A stretch of 64,000 nucleotides of DNA from Anaerocolumna jejuensis DSM 15929 (GTDB taxonomy: Bacteria > Bacillota > Clostridia > Lachnospirales > Lachnospiraceae): assembly GCF_900142215.1 (NCBI RefSeq), contig NZ_FRAC01000020.1, positions 1 through 64,000 on the forward strand, in the 5' to 3' direction. Made by a program: the position numbers and the translations under genes. Position 1 is the first letter of the stretch. Every line of letters starts with the position of its first letter. Shown here in pieces: positions 35,839 through 44,711 of this stretch. Below the pieces are notes generated by a model. It did no database searches and was not told where the DNA came from. It saw only the letters and a program-made list of their open reading frames with translations.

Positions 35839-37257
35839 ATGGAAGAGAAATACCAGCTCATAGTAATAGGGGCCGGACCGGGAGGCTATGAAGCTGCAAT
35901 CAGGGCAGCACAGCTTGGATTAAAAACAGCCCTAGTAGAAGAAAGAGAGCTTGGCGGAACCTGCTTAAACAGAGGCTGCATTCCGACAAAGACACTGCTT
36001 CACAGCTCCAACCTTTATTATGAAACAAAGAATTTTGATGAGATTGGCCTGTCCATACCGGGCATATCCTATGATTTTTCTAAAATATATGAGAGAAAAG
36101 ACCGGGTAGTGGAAAAAATACGGGATGGCATCGCCGGTCTTCTGAAAGCAAATAAAATAGACGTTTTTAATGCAAGGGCAGTGGTGGAAAGCCCGGGCAA
36201 GGTAAGGCTTTATTTTAAGGAAACAGGGGAAGAAAGATACCTGGAAGGCAAAAACCTGCTGCTGGCTACAGGCTCCAAGCCCCATTTACCGGATGTGAAA
36301 GGAGTTGCTCTGCCTGGAGTTATGTCCAGTGATGAAATTCTTAACGGAAATTTCAGGTTTAAAAAGCTTGTAATTGTAGGCGGAGGTGTCATTGGATGTG
36401 AATTTGCCACCATTTTCAGTCAATTTGGAATCAGTGTGGAAATCGTGGAAGCGGCAGACAGGATATTGCCGTCCTTTGATAGGGAACTTTCCCAGAGCGC
36501 TGCCATGAACCTTAAGAAAAAGGGTGTGGGAATCCATACAAAAGCAAGGCTTGAAAAGCTGGAAGAACGTATAAAGGAAGGACGCAGGGAGCTGAAAGTA
36601 AGTGTTTCTTCCGGGGATACCTTGAAGGAGCTTGATGGGGAAGCTGTTCTTTTATGTATCGGCAGAAGGGCAAATACGGATCATTTATTTGCAGAGGGCC
36701 TGCAGCCTGAATTGGACAGGGGAAGGATAAAAACCGATGAAAGGTTTATGACGGATATTCCGGGAATTTATGCTGTGGGAGATGTTACAGCCGGTATCCA
36801 GCTGGCCCATAATGCTTCTGCCCAGGGAATCACCGTGGCAGAGCTTATTGCCCAGGGTAAAAGCACAGTTGACCTCAATACAATTCCCTCCTGTGTCTAT
36901 ATGAATCCGGAGCTTGCAGCAGTGGGATTATCCGAGGAAGAAGCCAAAAGAATGGGATATGATGTACTGAGCGGAAAATACCCTATGTCCGGTAATTGCA
37001 AGACCGTTCTTTCCATGGACGAAAGAAGCTATATAAAGGTGGTGGCAGATAAAAATACCGGCAAACTTCTTGGAGCACAGATAATTTGTGCCAGAGCAAC
37101 GGATATGATAGGAGAATTTTCTCTTGCCATAGCAAAGGGATTGACAGTGGAAGAAATGCACTCTGCCATAAGACCCCATCCGACTTATGAAGAGGGAATC
37201 ACGGAGGCTTTGGCAGATGCACTTACAGGAGCCATTCATTTGATGCCAAGGAAATAA
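35839..37257 (+). CDS. lpdA: Dihydrolipoyl dehydrogenase (L protein)
   Basis: 472-residue flavoenzyme that reoxidises dihydrolipoyl-H protein with NAD+. FAD loop GAGPGGYEAAIRAA, redox Cys pair C42/C47 (GGTCLNRGCIPTKTL), NAD domain VGGGVIGCEFA and the C-terminal active-site motif IRPHPTYEE are all present. It starts 18 bases after lplA behind AAAAGGAG. Last gene of the glycine operon, so the window encodes T, H, P1, P2 and L proteins together. Confidence 0.96.
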   Translation: MEEKYQLIVIGAGPGGYEAAIRAAQLGLKTALVEERELGGTCLNRGCIPTKTLLHSSNLYYETKNFDEIGLSIPGISYDFSKIYERKDRVVEKIRDGIAGLLKANKIDVFNARAVVESPGKVRLYFKETGEERYLEGKNLLLATGSKPHLPDVKGVALPGVMSSDEILNGNFRFKKLVIVGGGVIGCEFATIFSQFGISVEIVEAADRILPSFDRELSQSAAMNLKKKGVGIHTKARLEKLEERIKEGRRELKVSVSSGDTLKELDGEAVLLCIGRRANTDHLFAEGLQPELDRGRIKTDERFMTDIPGIYAVGDVTAGIQLAHNASAQGITVAELIAQGKSTVDLNTIPSCVYMNPELAAVGLSEEEAKRMGYDVLSGKYPMSGNCKTVLSMDERSYIKVVADKNTGKLLGAQIICARATDMIGEFSLAIAKGLTVEEMHSAIRPHPTYEEGITEALADALTGAIHLMPRK

Positions 37258-37543
37258 TCCTTGCTGATGGAAAATTTGTAATAAAAAATCACTAGTAAGC
37301 GGCATGGCAATGTAGTTTCAGCTGGTATTGAGAAATTATTAACTTATAAAGCCTATAAGGCAGAAACAAAATATCACATAGAATAAATTGACGGCTAAAT
37401 GTTTTGTAAAAAAACAGTCGGAGCAATTTTATTTTATCTGTTATTTTGTTACTGCCTTATTTTTATTGCATTCTTGTAATATCAGACTTTATCGGTGATA
37501 CGGAAAAATGTTTGTCGAAATGTTGAATGGTGAGTAAAAGCAC
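37258..37543. other. Intergenic region, no gene found
   Basis: An AT-rich gap between lpdA and the ArsR-type regulator. No coding frame, terminator or repeat stands out apart from the promoter that follows. Confidence 0.5.
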
Positions 37544-37572
37544 TTTTCATTTACGGGTATTTATGGTATGAT
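37544..37572 (+). promoter_or_regulatory. Promoter of the ArsR-type regulator
   Basis: TTTTCA (37544-37549), 17 bases, TATGAT (37567-37572). The -35 is weak. The -10 overlaps the ATG codons at 37568, so translation must start further on. Confidence 0.5.
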
Positions 37573-37630
37573 GTATATAACAAAAACAAAAGAATATATC
37601 AAAAATTCTGATATAAAGGGAGAAAAGGCT

Positions 37631-38545
37631 TTGGATAAGTCCATCAGGCTGGATTTGGATGAAAAAGAAAGAATGTCCCGGATTGCAAAGGCCTTGTCAG
37701 CAGAGACACGAATCGATATCATAAGGCTTTTGTATGGGAAGAGTTATAACATTAATGAGATTGCAGAGCAATTAAAGCTGCCACAGTCTTCTGCGGCGAC
37801 ACATGTTAAGGTTCTGGAAGAAGCTGGGCTAATCGAAACAGAACTGGTGCCTGCCGTCAGGGGTTCCATGAAGGTCTGCAGGAGGGCAGCGGATTCCATC
37901 GAGTTTTTAATGAAAACGGATTTGGAGGAAGATGCCGAGATTATTCATATGCCAATTGGCAATTATGTTGATTACTATGTAGAACCTACCTGCGGAATCG
38001 TAAGCGAGAAGGGATATATTGATGAAGAGGATGAACCCCGCTGCTTTTATAATCCCGCCCGTACGGGGGCGAAGCTGCTCTGGTTTGGAAAGGGCTATGT
38101 GGAATACCGCTTCTCCAACCATTTGCTGACGAACAGGCAGCTGAAGGGCATGGAGATTTCTATGGAGCTTTGCTCAGAGGACCATGAGTACAATCTGGAT
38201 TACCCGTCGGATATTACTCTTTGGATTAACGGCCTGGAAGCCGGGACCTGGACCTGCCCCAGTGACTTTGGAGGAAGAAGAGGCAGACTGAACCCTTCCT
38301 GGTGGCCGGATAAGAATACTCAGTTTGGTGTTCTTAAGACCTGGAGGTTTACAAAGGAAGGAACCTTTCTGGATGAGGCGCCTGTCAGTTCTCTTCCCAT
38401 AGAGGCTTACCAGCTGGAATCCAATGGCTATATTTCGGTTAAGCTTGGGATTAAACCGGATGCCAGGCATGCAGGAGGAATTAATTTATTTGGCAGCAGC
38501 TTTGGCGATTACCAGCAGGACATCCGGATGAAGCTGGTATTTTAG
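37631..38545 (+). CDS. ArsR-type winged-helix regulator with large C-terminal domain
   Basis: About 304 residues. The N-terminal winged helix (about 8-90: RIAKALSAETRIDIIRLLYG, YNINEIAEQLKLPQSSAATH) belongs to the ArsR/GntR-like helix families. The remaining 200 residues look like a beta-rich ligand or carbohydrate-binding domain (WFGKGYVEYRFSNHLL, DITLWINGLEAGTWTCP). The start is uncertain: ATGs at 37568/37571 overlap the promoter, so I use TTG at 37631, which follows AAAGGGAG. Its place just before galK suggests control of sugar genes; that is inference. Confidence 0.75.
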   Translation: MDKSIRLDLDEKERMSRIAKALSAETRIDIIRLLYGKSYNINEIAEQLKLPQSSAATHVKVLEEAGLIETELVPAVRGSMKVCRRAADSIEFLMKTDLEEDAEIIHMPIGNYVDYYVEPTCGIVSEKGYIDEEDEPRCFYNPARTGAKLLWFGKGYVEYRFSNHLLTNRQLKGMEISMELCSEDHEYNLDYPSDITLWINGLEAGTWTCPSDFGGRRGRLNPSWWPDKNTQFGVLKTWRFTKEGTFLDEAPVSSLPIEAYQLESNGYISVKLGIKPDARHAGGINLFGSSFGDYQQDIRMKLVF

Positions 38546-38742
38546 CTGTATTAGCCGTCCGGTCAGAATGGTTAAGGAAAGAGTATCAGTACCGAGTATC
38601 AGTACTGAAATAGGATGTTTCCTGGTAAGACCTGAAATGTGGCGCAGATATGCGGTATGCTATAGGATCAGGAATGACAAAATGCGGTAGAAAGATATTT
38701 TATAGTAAACAAAAATCAAGGATAACAACAAGGAGGAAGATT

Positions 38743-39903
38743 ATGAAACAGGAATTAATAAAAAGCTTCAGAGAAACATTTGGAGAGAAGGAGCCGGAGC
38801 TTTTCTTTGCACCGGGAAGAGTTAATTTGATTGGCGAGCATACCGATTATAACGGAGGGCATGTATTTCCTTGTGCTCTGACCATTGGAACCTATGGCGC
38901 TGCCAGAAGGAACGGTGAAAAGGTATTACGTTTCTATTCCCTGAACTTTAAAGAGCTGGGAGTTATTGAGGTAGGCCTTGAAAACCTTGTTTACAGAAAA
39001 GAAGATGACTGGGCCAATTATCCCAAGGGAGTTATTAAGACCTTAAAGGACAAGGGCTACCAGATAGAGGAAGGGCTGGATATGCTGTATTGTGGAAATA
39101 TTCCAAATGCCTCCGGCTTATCCTCCTCCGCTTCCGTAGAAGTACTTACCGGATTTATTGTAAAGGAACTATTCCACCTTGATATCAGCCTGGTTGATAT
39201 TGCACTGGTAAGCCAGTATGCAGAAAATCATTTTAATGGGGTGAACTGCGGCATTATGGACCAATTCTCCATTGCCATGGGGAAAAAGGATCATGCCATA
39301 TTCCTGGACACCAGTGATTTATCCTATGAGTATGCACCAATTAAGCTTGAAAACTCCAAAATCGTAATTGCCTGCAGTAATAAAAGAAGAGGTCTTGGAG
39401 ATTCCAAATATAACGAAAGAAGACAGGAGTGTGAGGAAGCCCTCGCCGCCCTGCAAAAGCAAGTGGACATTAAGTCTCTTGGAGAATTAAAAGAAGAGGA
39501 TTTTGAAAAGTACAAGGCAGCAATTGGAGACCCCATCCGTACAAAACGTGCAAAGCATGCCGTATATGAGAACCAGAGGACCATTCAGGCTGTAAATGCT
39601 TTGAAAGCAGGAAATATTGTTTTATTTGGTGAGCTTATGAATGCTTCTCATGTATCCTTACGGGATGACTATGAGGTTACCGGATTAGAACTTGATACCT
39701 TAGCAGAGGCAGCCTGGGAGCAGGAGGGTGTTATCGGCTCCCGTATGACAGGAGCAGGCTTTGGCGGCTGTACGGTAAGTATTGTAAAGAACGACTGTGT
39801 GGAAGCCTTTATTCAGAAGGTTGGAAAGATTTACGAAGACAAAATAGGGTATAAGGCTGATTTTTATGTAGTAGAAGTGGGTGACGGCCCTGTAAGGCTG
39901 TAG
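38743..39903 (+). CDS. galK: Galactokinase
   Basis: 386 residues; phosphorylates alpha-galactose to galactose-1-phosphate, the entry of the Leloir pathway. GHMP kinase motifs are clear: FAPGRVNLIGEHTDYNGG at the start, the ATP loop SGLSSSASVEV and GSRMTGAGFGGCTV near the end. I use the ATG at 38743, which has a CAAGGAGGAAG site; the frame is open back to 38650 but those residues are not family-like. galE and galT follow on the same strand. Confidence 0.96.
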   Translation: MKQELIKSFRETFGEKEPELFFAPGRVNLIGEHTDYNGGHVFPCALTIGTYGAARRNGEKVLRFYSLNFKELGVIEVGLENLVYRKEDDWANYPKGVIKTLKDKGYQIEEGLDMLYCGNIPNASGLSSSASVEVLTGFIVKELFHLDISLVDIALVSQYAENHFNGVNCGIMDQFSIAMGKKDHAIFLDTSDLSYEYAPIKLENSKIVIACSNKRRGLGDSKYNERRQECEEALAALQKQVDIKSLGELKEEDFEKYKAAIGDPIRTKRAKHAVYENQRTIQAVNALKAGNIVLFGELMNASHVSLRDDYEVTGLELDTLAEAAWEQEGVIGSRMTGAGFGGCTVSIVKNDCVEAFIQKVGKIYEDKIGYKADFYVVEVGDGPVRL

Positions 39904-40047
39904 TATTCAGAAAGAACGGCAATAAATAACCTGCGGGAAAGTACTGAATATAAACCAAAAGTACTAAATAACTATCAATATTTATTCAAATAATTTAACA
40001 AAAATATTAACTACTATTAAAATCAAATAGAAAGGCAGGAGAAAAGT

Positions 40048-41043
40048 ATGACAATATTAGTATTAGGCGGGGCAGGTTATATCGGTTCCCATACCGTATA
40101 TGAATTAATTGAAAGAGGTGAGGATGTCGTTATTGTTGACAACCTGGAAACCGGGTATAAGGAAGCTGTTCATCCGAAAGCCAGATTCTATCAGGGAGAT
40201 ATCCGTAACAGGGAATTTGTTGACAGTGTATTTGACAAGGAGAAGATTGATGCCGTAATACATTTTGCTGCCAATTCTCTGGTGGGAGAGAGCATGACAA
40301 ACCCGCTGAAATATTATGACAATAATCTTTGCGGAACCAAGGTACTCCTGGAATCCATGGTAGCTCATGATGTGAAGAAAATTGTATTCTCCTCCACAGC
40401 AGCTACTTACGGCGAGCCGGAAAAGGTGCCCATCCTGGAGACAGATAAGACGGAACCAACCAATTGCTACGGTGAAACCAAGCTTTCTATGGAGAAGATG
40501 TTTAAATGGACGGACAGAGCTCATGGCCTGCGGTATGTTTCCCTGCGCTACTTTAATGCCTGCGGTGCGCACAAAAGCGGTCAGATCGGGGAAGCTCACA
40601 ATCCTGAAACCCATTTGATTCCCCTGGTACTTCAGGTACCCAATAAGAAAAGAGAAGCCATTAATATCTTTGGTGAGGATTATGACACAAAGGATGGCAC
40701 CTGTGTAAGGGATTATATTCATGTAACAGATTTGGCACAGGCTCATATTCTTGCGGTGGAATACCTGATGAAGGGTAATGACAGTGATATCTTTAATCTT
40801 GGAAACGGAGTGGGCTTTACGGTAAAGGAAATTATCGAGGCCGCCAAAGAAGTGACCGGAAAGGAAATACCGGCTGTTATATCACCAAGAAGAGCCGGAG
40901 ATCCTGCAAAATTAATAGCCTCCAGTGAAAAGGCTAAGAAGGTGCTTGGCTGGAAACCGGAATTTTTGGACGTAAAGGAAATTATAGCTACGGCCTGGAA
41001 ATGGCACCAGTCACATCCGGAGGGCTATAAAACGGTCAAATAA
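40048..41043 (+). CDS. galE: UDP-glucose 4-epimerase
   Basis: 331 residues; interconverts UDP-galactose and UDP-glucose. NAD-binding GGAGYIGSHTVYEL, catalytic Ser in SSTAATYG and the YGETK motif (YxxxK) are present. It follows galK after a 144-base gap and precedes galT by 49 bases. Ribosome site AAAGGCAGGAG. Normal length for the short-chain dehydrogenase epimerases. Confidence 0.96.
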   Translation: MTILVLGGAGYIGSHTVYELIERGEDVVIVDNLETGYKEAVHPKARFYQGDIRNREFVDSVFDKEKIDAVIHFAANSLVGESMTNPLKYYDNNLCGTKVLLESMVAHDVKKIVFSSTAATYGEPEKVPILETDKTEPTNCYGETKLSMEKMFKWTDRAHGLRYVSLRYFNACGAHKSGQIGEAHNPETHLIPLVLQVPNKKREAINIFGEDYDTKDGTCVRDYIHVTDLAQAHILAVEYLMKGNDSDIFNLGNGVGFTVKEIIEAAKEVTGKEIPAVISPRRAGDPAKLIASSEKAKKVLGWKPEFLDVKEIIATAWKWHQSHPEGYKTVK

Positions 41044-41092
41044 CCAGGCTGCCGCAACAGGCAGCAGTATAAAAGAGCAAGAGGATAATATC

Positions 41093-42823
41093 ATGATTTA
41101 TGAATACATCAGGGCATTAACAGAATATGCAGTAAATGCCGGGCTGGTACAAGAAGAAGACAGATGTTATACCATCAACAGGCTTTTGGAAGCCCTTGGA
41201 CTTGAAGAGTATGAGGAACCACAAAGAGCGGAAGCAGAGCTGTCCCCGGGAGGGGCAGTAGCTGAGAAACTAGCTACAGCTGAGAAACTAGCTACAGCTG
41301 AAAAACTAGCTATAGCTGGAGAACTAGCTAGTTCTTCAGCACTAGCTAGTACTGAAGAATTAACTTCAGCTGAAGAGCTTGCTGCAGGGGGAAGACCTGC
41401 AGAAGGAAAACTGGAAGACATATTAAAGGGAATACTGGACTATGCGGCGGATAAAGGGCTGTTAAAGAGCAACAGCATTGTTTACCGGGATTTATTTGAT
41501 ACAAAAATTATGGGGCTTTTGATTCCGCCGCCTTCACAGGTAATAAAAAATTTTTATAACCGGTATGAGGAGAATCCGAAAAAGGCAACGGAGTATTATT
41601 ATAAGCTCAGCCAGGATTCTGATTATATCAGAAGATACCGTATTGGGAAGGATATGAAATGGGTTACCCGGACGGATTATGGAGATATCGATATCACTAT
41701 AAACCTTTCCAAGCCTGAAAAGGACCCCAAAGCCATTGCAGAAGCTAAATTAAAGAAGCAAAGCGGTTATCCCAAATGCCTTCTGTGCGTGGAAAATGAA
41801 GGCTATGCCGGCAGGGTGGACCATCCTGCCAGACAAAACCACCGAATCATACCTATCTCAATCAATGGGCAGGACTTTGGTTTTCAGTACTCTCCCTATG
41901 TATATTATAATGAGCATTGCATTGTGCTGAACAGAGAGCATACACCAATGAAAGTGGATAAAGAGGCCTTTCAGAAGCTCTTTGATTTTGTAAAGCTGTT
42001 CCCCCATTATTTTATCGGCTCCAATGCAGACCTTCCTATTGTAGGGGGTTCCATCCTGACTCATGACCATTTTCAGGGCGGCAATTACGAATTTGCGATG
42101 GCAAAGGCACCCATTGAAAAAGAATTTAAGATAAAAGGCTATGAAAAGGTCAGTGCGGGTATTGTGAAATGGCCTATGTCCGTAATACGCCTTCGAAGTG
42201 ATGATGCAGCAGAACTGATTGAGCTTGGAGATTATATCTTAAAGACCTGGCGGAACTATACCGATGAGGCATCTTTTCTCTATGCCTATTCCGATACTTC
42301 CGGTAAGCTTCTGAATAAGCAGGAAGCCAGGGAAAGAATTCAGGCAGGAAATGCAGACCTGGAGCCTCATAATACTATAACTCCCATTGCCAGAAAAAAC
42401 GAGGGAGTATATGAATTCGACCTGGTACTTCGAAATAATGTAACAACAAAAGAACATCCCCTTGGTGTTTATCATCCCCATAGTGAGCTTCACCATATCA
42501 AAAAGGAAAATATCGGATTGATTGAAGTAATGGGCCTTGCCGTGCTTCCCGCCAGATTAAAGGAAGAGATGGAAGAACTTCGTACTGCCATTCTTACCGG
42601 CAGGGATATTGGAGAAGAAGAGGATATTTATAAGCACAAGGAATGGATGGAAGGCTTCCTGCCGAAATACAGAGACATCAACAAGGAAAATATTGATAGT
42701 ATCATACAGGAAGAGATAGGCTTAGTTTTTGAAAAGGTATTAGAGCATGCCGGTGTCTATAAAAGGAATGAGGCTGGACAAAAAGGCTTTGATAAATTTA
42801 TAGCGCAGTTAAATAAGGAATAG
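41093..42823 (+). CDS. galT: UDP-glucose-hexose-1-phosphate uridylyltransferase (type 2) with repeat insertion
   Basis: 576 residues, the Firmicutes-type (class II) GalT that exchanges UMP between UDP-glucose and galactose-1-phosphate. The HxHxQ-like nucleophile region is in THDHFQGG, and NREHTPMK and YHPHSELHHIKKENIGLIE fit the family. It is longer than usual because residues about 55-100 are a low-complexity Ala/Glu/Leu stretch encoded by seven 18-bp repeats (AEKLAT type units). The rest of the enzyme seems intact. It closes the galKET set. Confidence 0.93.
   Translation: MIYEYIRALTEYAVNAGLVQEEDRCYTINRLLEALGLEEYEEPQRAEAELSPGGAVAEKLATAEKLATAEKLAIAGELASSSALASTEELTSAEELAAGGRPAEGKLEDILKGILDYAADKGLLKSNSIVYRDLFDTKIMGLLIPPPSQVIKNFYNRYEENPKKATEYYYKLSQDSDYIRRYRIGKDMKWVTRTDYGDIDITINLSKPEKDPKAIAEAKLKKQSGYPKCLLCVENEGYAGRVDHPARQNHRIIPISINGQDFGFQYSPYVYYNEHCIVLNREHTPMKVDKEAFQKLFDFVKLFPHYFIGSNADLPIVGGSILTHDHFQGGNYEFAMAKAPIEKEFKIKGYEKVSAGIVKWPMSVIRLRSDDAAELIELGDYILKTWRNYTDEASFLYAYSDTSGKLLNKQEARERIQAGNADLEPHNTITPIARKNEGVYEFDLVLRNNVTTKEHPLGVYHPHSELHHIKKENIGLIEVMGLAVLPARLKEEMEELRTAILTGRDIGEEEDIYKHKEWMEGFLPKYRDINKENIDSIIQEEIGLVFEKVLEHAGVYKRNEAGQKGFDKFIAQLNKE
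41261..41386 (+). repeat. In-frame 18-bp tandem repeat inside galT
   Basis: Seven units of 18 bp. Units 1 and 2 are identical (GCTGAGAAACTAGCTACA), unit 3 differs at two bases, and units 4-7 diverge progressively. Each unit codes six residues of the A-E-K-L-A-T type. As the unit is a multiple of three, a change in copy number keeps the frame. Confidence 0.9.
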
Positions 42824-42881
42824 GTCATGTTTTATAAGAGAATTTTATAACACATAATTTATAAAAGCAATCAAGAAAAAA

Positions 42882-42981
42882 TTAAGAGGTTGCCGTAAAA
42901 GGATTTATACCGGGTGATTTCATGATAAGTTTGGGTATCGATGAAATCTGGTATATGTCTCTATTTTGCGGCAGCCTTTTA
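42882..42981 (+). terminator. Large hairpin after galT
   Basis: AGGTTGCCGTAAAA and its imperfect complement TTTTGCGGCAGCCTTTT enclose a loop that itself holds GATTTCAT / ATGAAATC. Probably the galKET terminator, with a T run at the end. Confidence 0.6.
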
Positions 42982-42982
42982 T

Positions 42983-43306
42983 AGTTAGAAAAAAGGATAT
43001 AATTATACGTTAGCATAAGAGCATAAACATATGTTAGAAAAAGTTTATAAATATATGCTATCCAAAGGGTATAAACATATGTTATAAAAAGAGTATAAGC
43101 GTATGTAAGTAAAAGAGTATAAACTTATGTTAGAAGAGTGTAATCATATGTTATCAAAAAACTTAATTATATATGCTAGAAAAAGAATGTAGAATATGTT
43201 AGAAAAAGAGTATAGCATATGTTAGAAAAAGAATAGCATATGTTAGAAAAAGAATACAGTATATGTTAGCAAAAAAATAACCATAAGTTGGTAAAAAATA
43301 TAACCG
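42983..43306 (+). repeat. Degenerate AT-rich tandem array of about 24 bp
   Basis: About 13 imperfect units, consensus close to ATAAACATATGTTAGAAAAAG plus GT or AGT, lengths about 21 to 27. Well-kept core: CATATGTTAGAAAAAGA, for example at 43028, 43217 and 43236. The array fills nearly all the space up to the promoter at 43313. It holds no open frame of interest. A-tracts repeated at about two helical turns could bend the DNA. Confidence 0.8.
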
Positions 43307-43312
43307 CACAGG

Positions 43313-43348
43313 TTGACATATTTTGAAGTATATTCTAATATTTAGAAT
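43313..43348 (+). promoter_or_regulatory. Promoter with ATTCTAA palindrome for the radical SAM gene
   Basis: TTGACA (43313-43318), 17 bases, TAATAT (43336-43341). A perfect palindrome ATTCTAA-TAT-TTAGAAT (43332-43348) covers the -10 box, so a repressor site is likely. The regulator is not known. Confidence 0.7.
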
Positions 43349-43471
43349 TAGTATCTTGTTTTAAATTCAGTACAAAAAGCCGCTTTATTATTTACGTTAA
43401 AGTAAAATATAATAATGTAGTGTCAAAATATAGGCAGGAATGCTAACTGGAAAGGGTAATGGGATAACAGC

Positions 43472-44557
43472 ATGGGTCAGGAGTTCAACTTAGAAAGGTA
43501 TATGACAAATGGAGTGGAAAGCATTGTAAAAGGAGCATTAAAAGCCTCTCTTTCCAATCCGAAAGAAAGTATTTTCATGGCAAAGTATGCATTGTCCAGT
43601 AAAAAATCCTCTGCCATAAGGAAAAAGGCTGAAGAAGCGGGAGAACATATTCCGGCATTTCTGATTGCCAGCATTACAAGTAAATGTAACCTTCATTGTG
43701 CAGGCTGTTATGCAAGAGCCAATCATGCCTGTTACGACGGAGAAGAAAACAGGCAGCTTACGAAGGAAGAATGGCTGTCTGTTTTTGAAGAAGCAAAGAA
43801 AATCGGTGTTGGCTTTATTTTGCTGGCGGGAGGAGAGCCTCTGATCAGAAGGGATGTAATAGAAGCAGCAGGAAAGATCTCCGATATTTTATTTCCGGTA
43901 TTTACAAATGGAACCCTTATTGAAGAACAATACATAGGACTTTTTAATAAACACAGAAATCTGGTTCCCATATTGAGCCTGGAAGGCAGGGAAGAGGAAA
44001 CCGATTCAAGACGCGGAACAGGGGTATACAGAAAATTGGAACAATCCATGGAATTGTTAAAGCGGGAAGGGATTTTATTTGGTACCTCTGTAACAATTAC
44101 GACGGAAAATATAAAAGAAGCTGTCTCTTATGAATTTCTGGATAAATTGTATTTGCAAGGATGCAAGGCAGTTATTTTTGTAGAATTCGTACCGGTTACG
44201 GAGGAAGCAAAAGAGCTTGCGCCGGGTGATGGTGAGAGAGCATATCTGGCGGCTGCCTTAAGGGACATCAGAGAGCATTATGAGGACATGGTATTCATAT
44301 CATTTCCGGGAGATGAGAAATCGTCGGGAGGTTGCCTGGCTGCTGGAAGAGGATTTTTTCATATTAATTCCCAGGGAGGTGCGGAGCCCTGCCCTTTTTC
44401 TCCTTATTCCGACATCAATGTGCGTGATACCTCTCTAAAGGAGGCAATACATTCCAGGCTGTTCCAAAGACTGCGGGAGGAAAACGTACTTATGGAGAAC
44501 CATCCAGGCGGCTGTGTTCTTTTTGAAAAAAGAGAATTGGTCGAATCACTTTTATAA
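43472..44557 (+). CDS. Radical SAM protein with C-terminal Cys region
   Basis: 361 residues. The 4Fe-4S/SAM motif is C72-N-L-H-C76-A-G-C79 (CxxxCxxC), followed by the LAGGEPLIRRDVI glycine motif of the family. A C-terminal region with two well separated Cys (CLAAGRGFF and EPCPFSPYSDI) and a final Cys (GGCVLF) resembles auxiliary-cluster, SPASM-like domains. Substrate cannot be told; peptide or small-molecule modification are both possible. The ribosome site before ATG 43472 is weak. No precursor peptide gene is seen beside it. Confidence 0.85.
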   Translation: MGQEFNLERYMTNGVESIVKGALKASLSNPKESIFMAKYALSSKKSSAIRKKAEEAGEHIPAFLIASITSKCNLHCAGCYARANHACYDGEENRQLTKEEWLSVFEEAKKIGVGFILLAGGEPLIRRDVIEAAGKISDILFPVFTNGTLIEEQYIGLFNKHRNLVPILSLEGREEETDSRRGTGVYRKLEQSMELLKREGILFGTSVTITTENIKEAVSYEFLDKLYLQGCKAVIFVEFVPVTEEAKELAPGDGERAYLAAALRDIREHYEDMVFISFPGDEKSSGGCLAAGRGFFHINSQGGAEPCPFSPYSDINVRDTSLKEAIHSRLFQRLREENVLMENHPGGCVLFEKRELVESLL

Positions 44558-44604
44558 ATATAGATTTCCTAAAATCCAAGATAAAATATTCAGGAAAAAT
44601 GCAA

Positions 44605-44706
44605 GAGTGAAAGAAAATATTATTTTGAAAGGATGCCACTTACAGATTCTTTCACTCATTTCTATTTGTGGCAGTATCGCAGGCTTGCCTGCGATATACA
44701 ATGGTG
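44605..44706 (+). repeat. Modular hairpin element (copy 1)
   Basis: First a perfect 11-bp stem GAGTGAAAGAA / TTCTTTCACTC (44605-44657, long loop), then TCTATTTGTGGCAGT and the hairpin TATCGCAGG-CTTG-CCTGCGATA (44675-44696), then TACAATGGTG before the ATG of the oxidoreductase at 44712. Same plan as the copies at 48445 and 62320. Confidence 0.7.
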
Positions 44707-44711
44707 TAAAC

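Noticed and set aside
42983..43306. CRISPR array
   Set aside because: Units are contiguous, degenerate and AT-rich, with no unique spacers and no cas genes.
44514..44711. N-terminal extension of the Gfo/Idh/MocA gene
   Set aside because: It runs through the end of the radical SAM gene and the hairpin element; the natural N-terminus starts at 44712.
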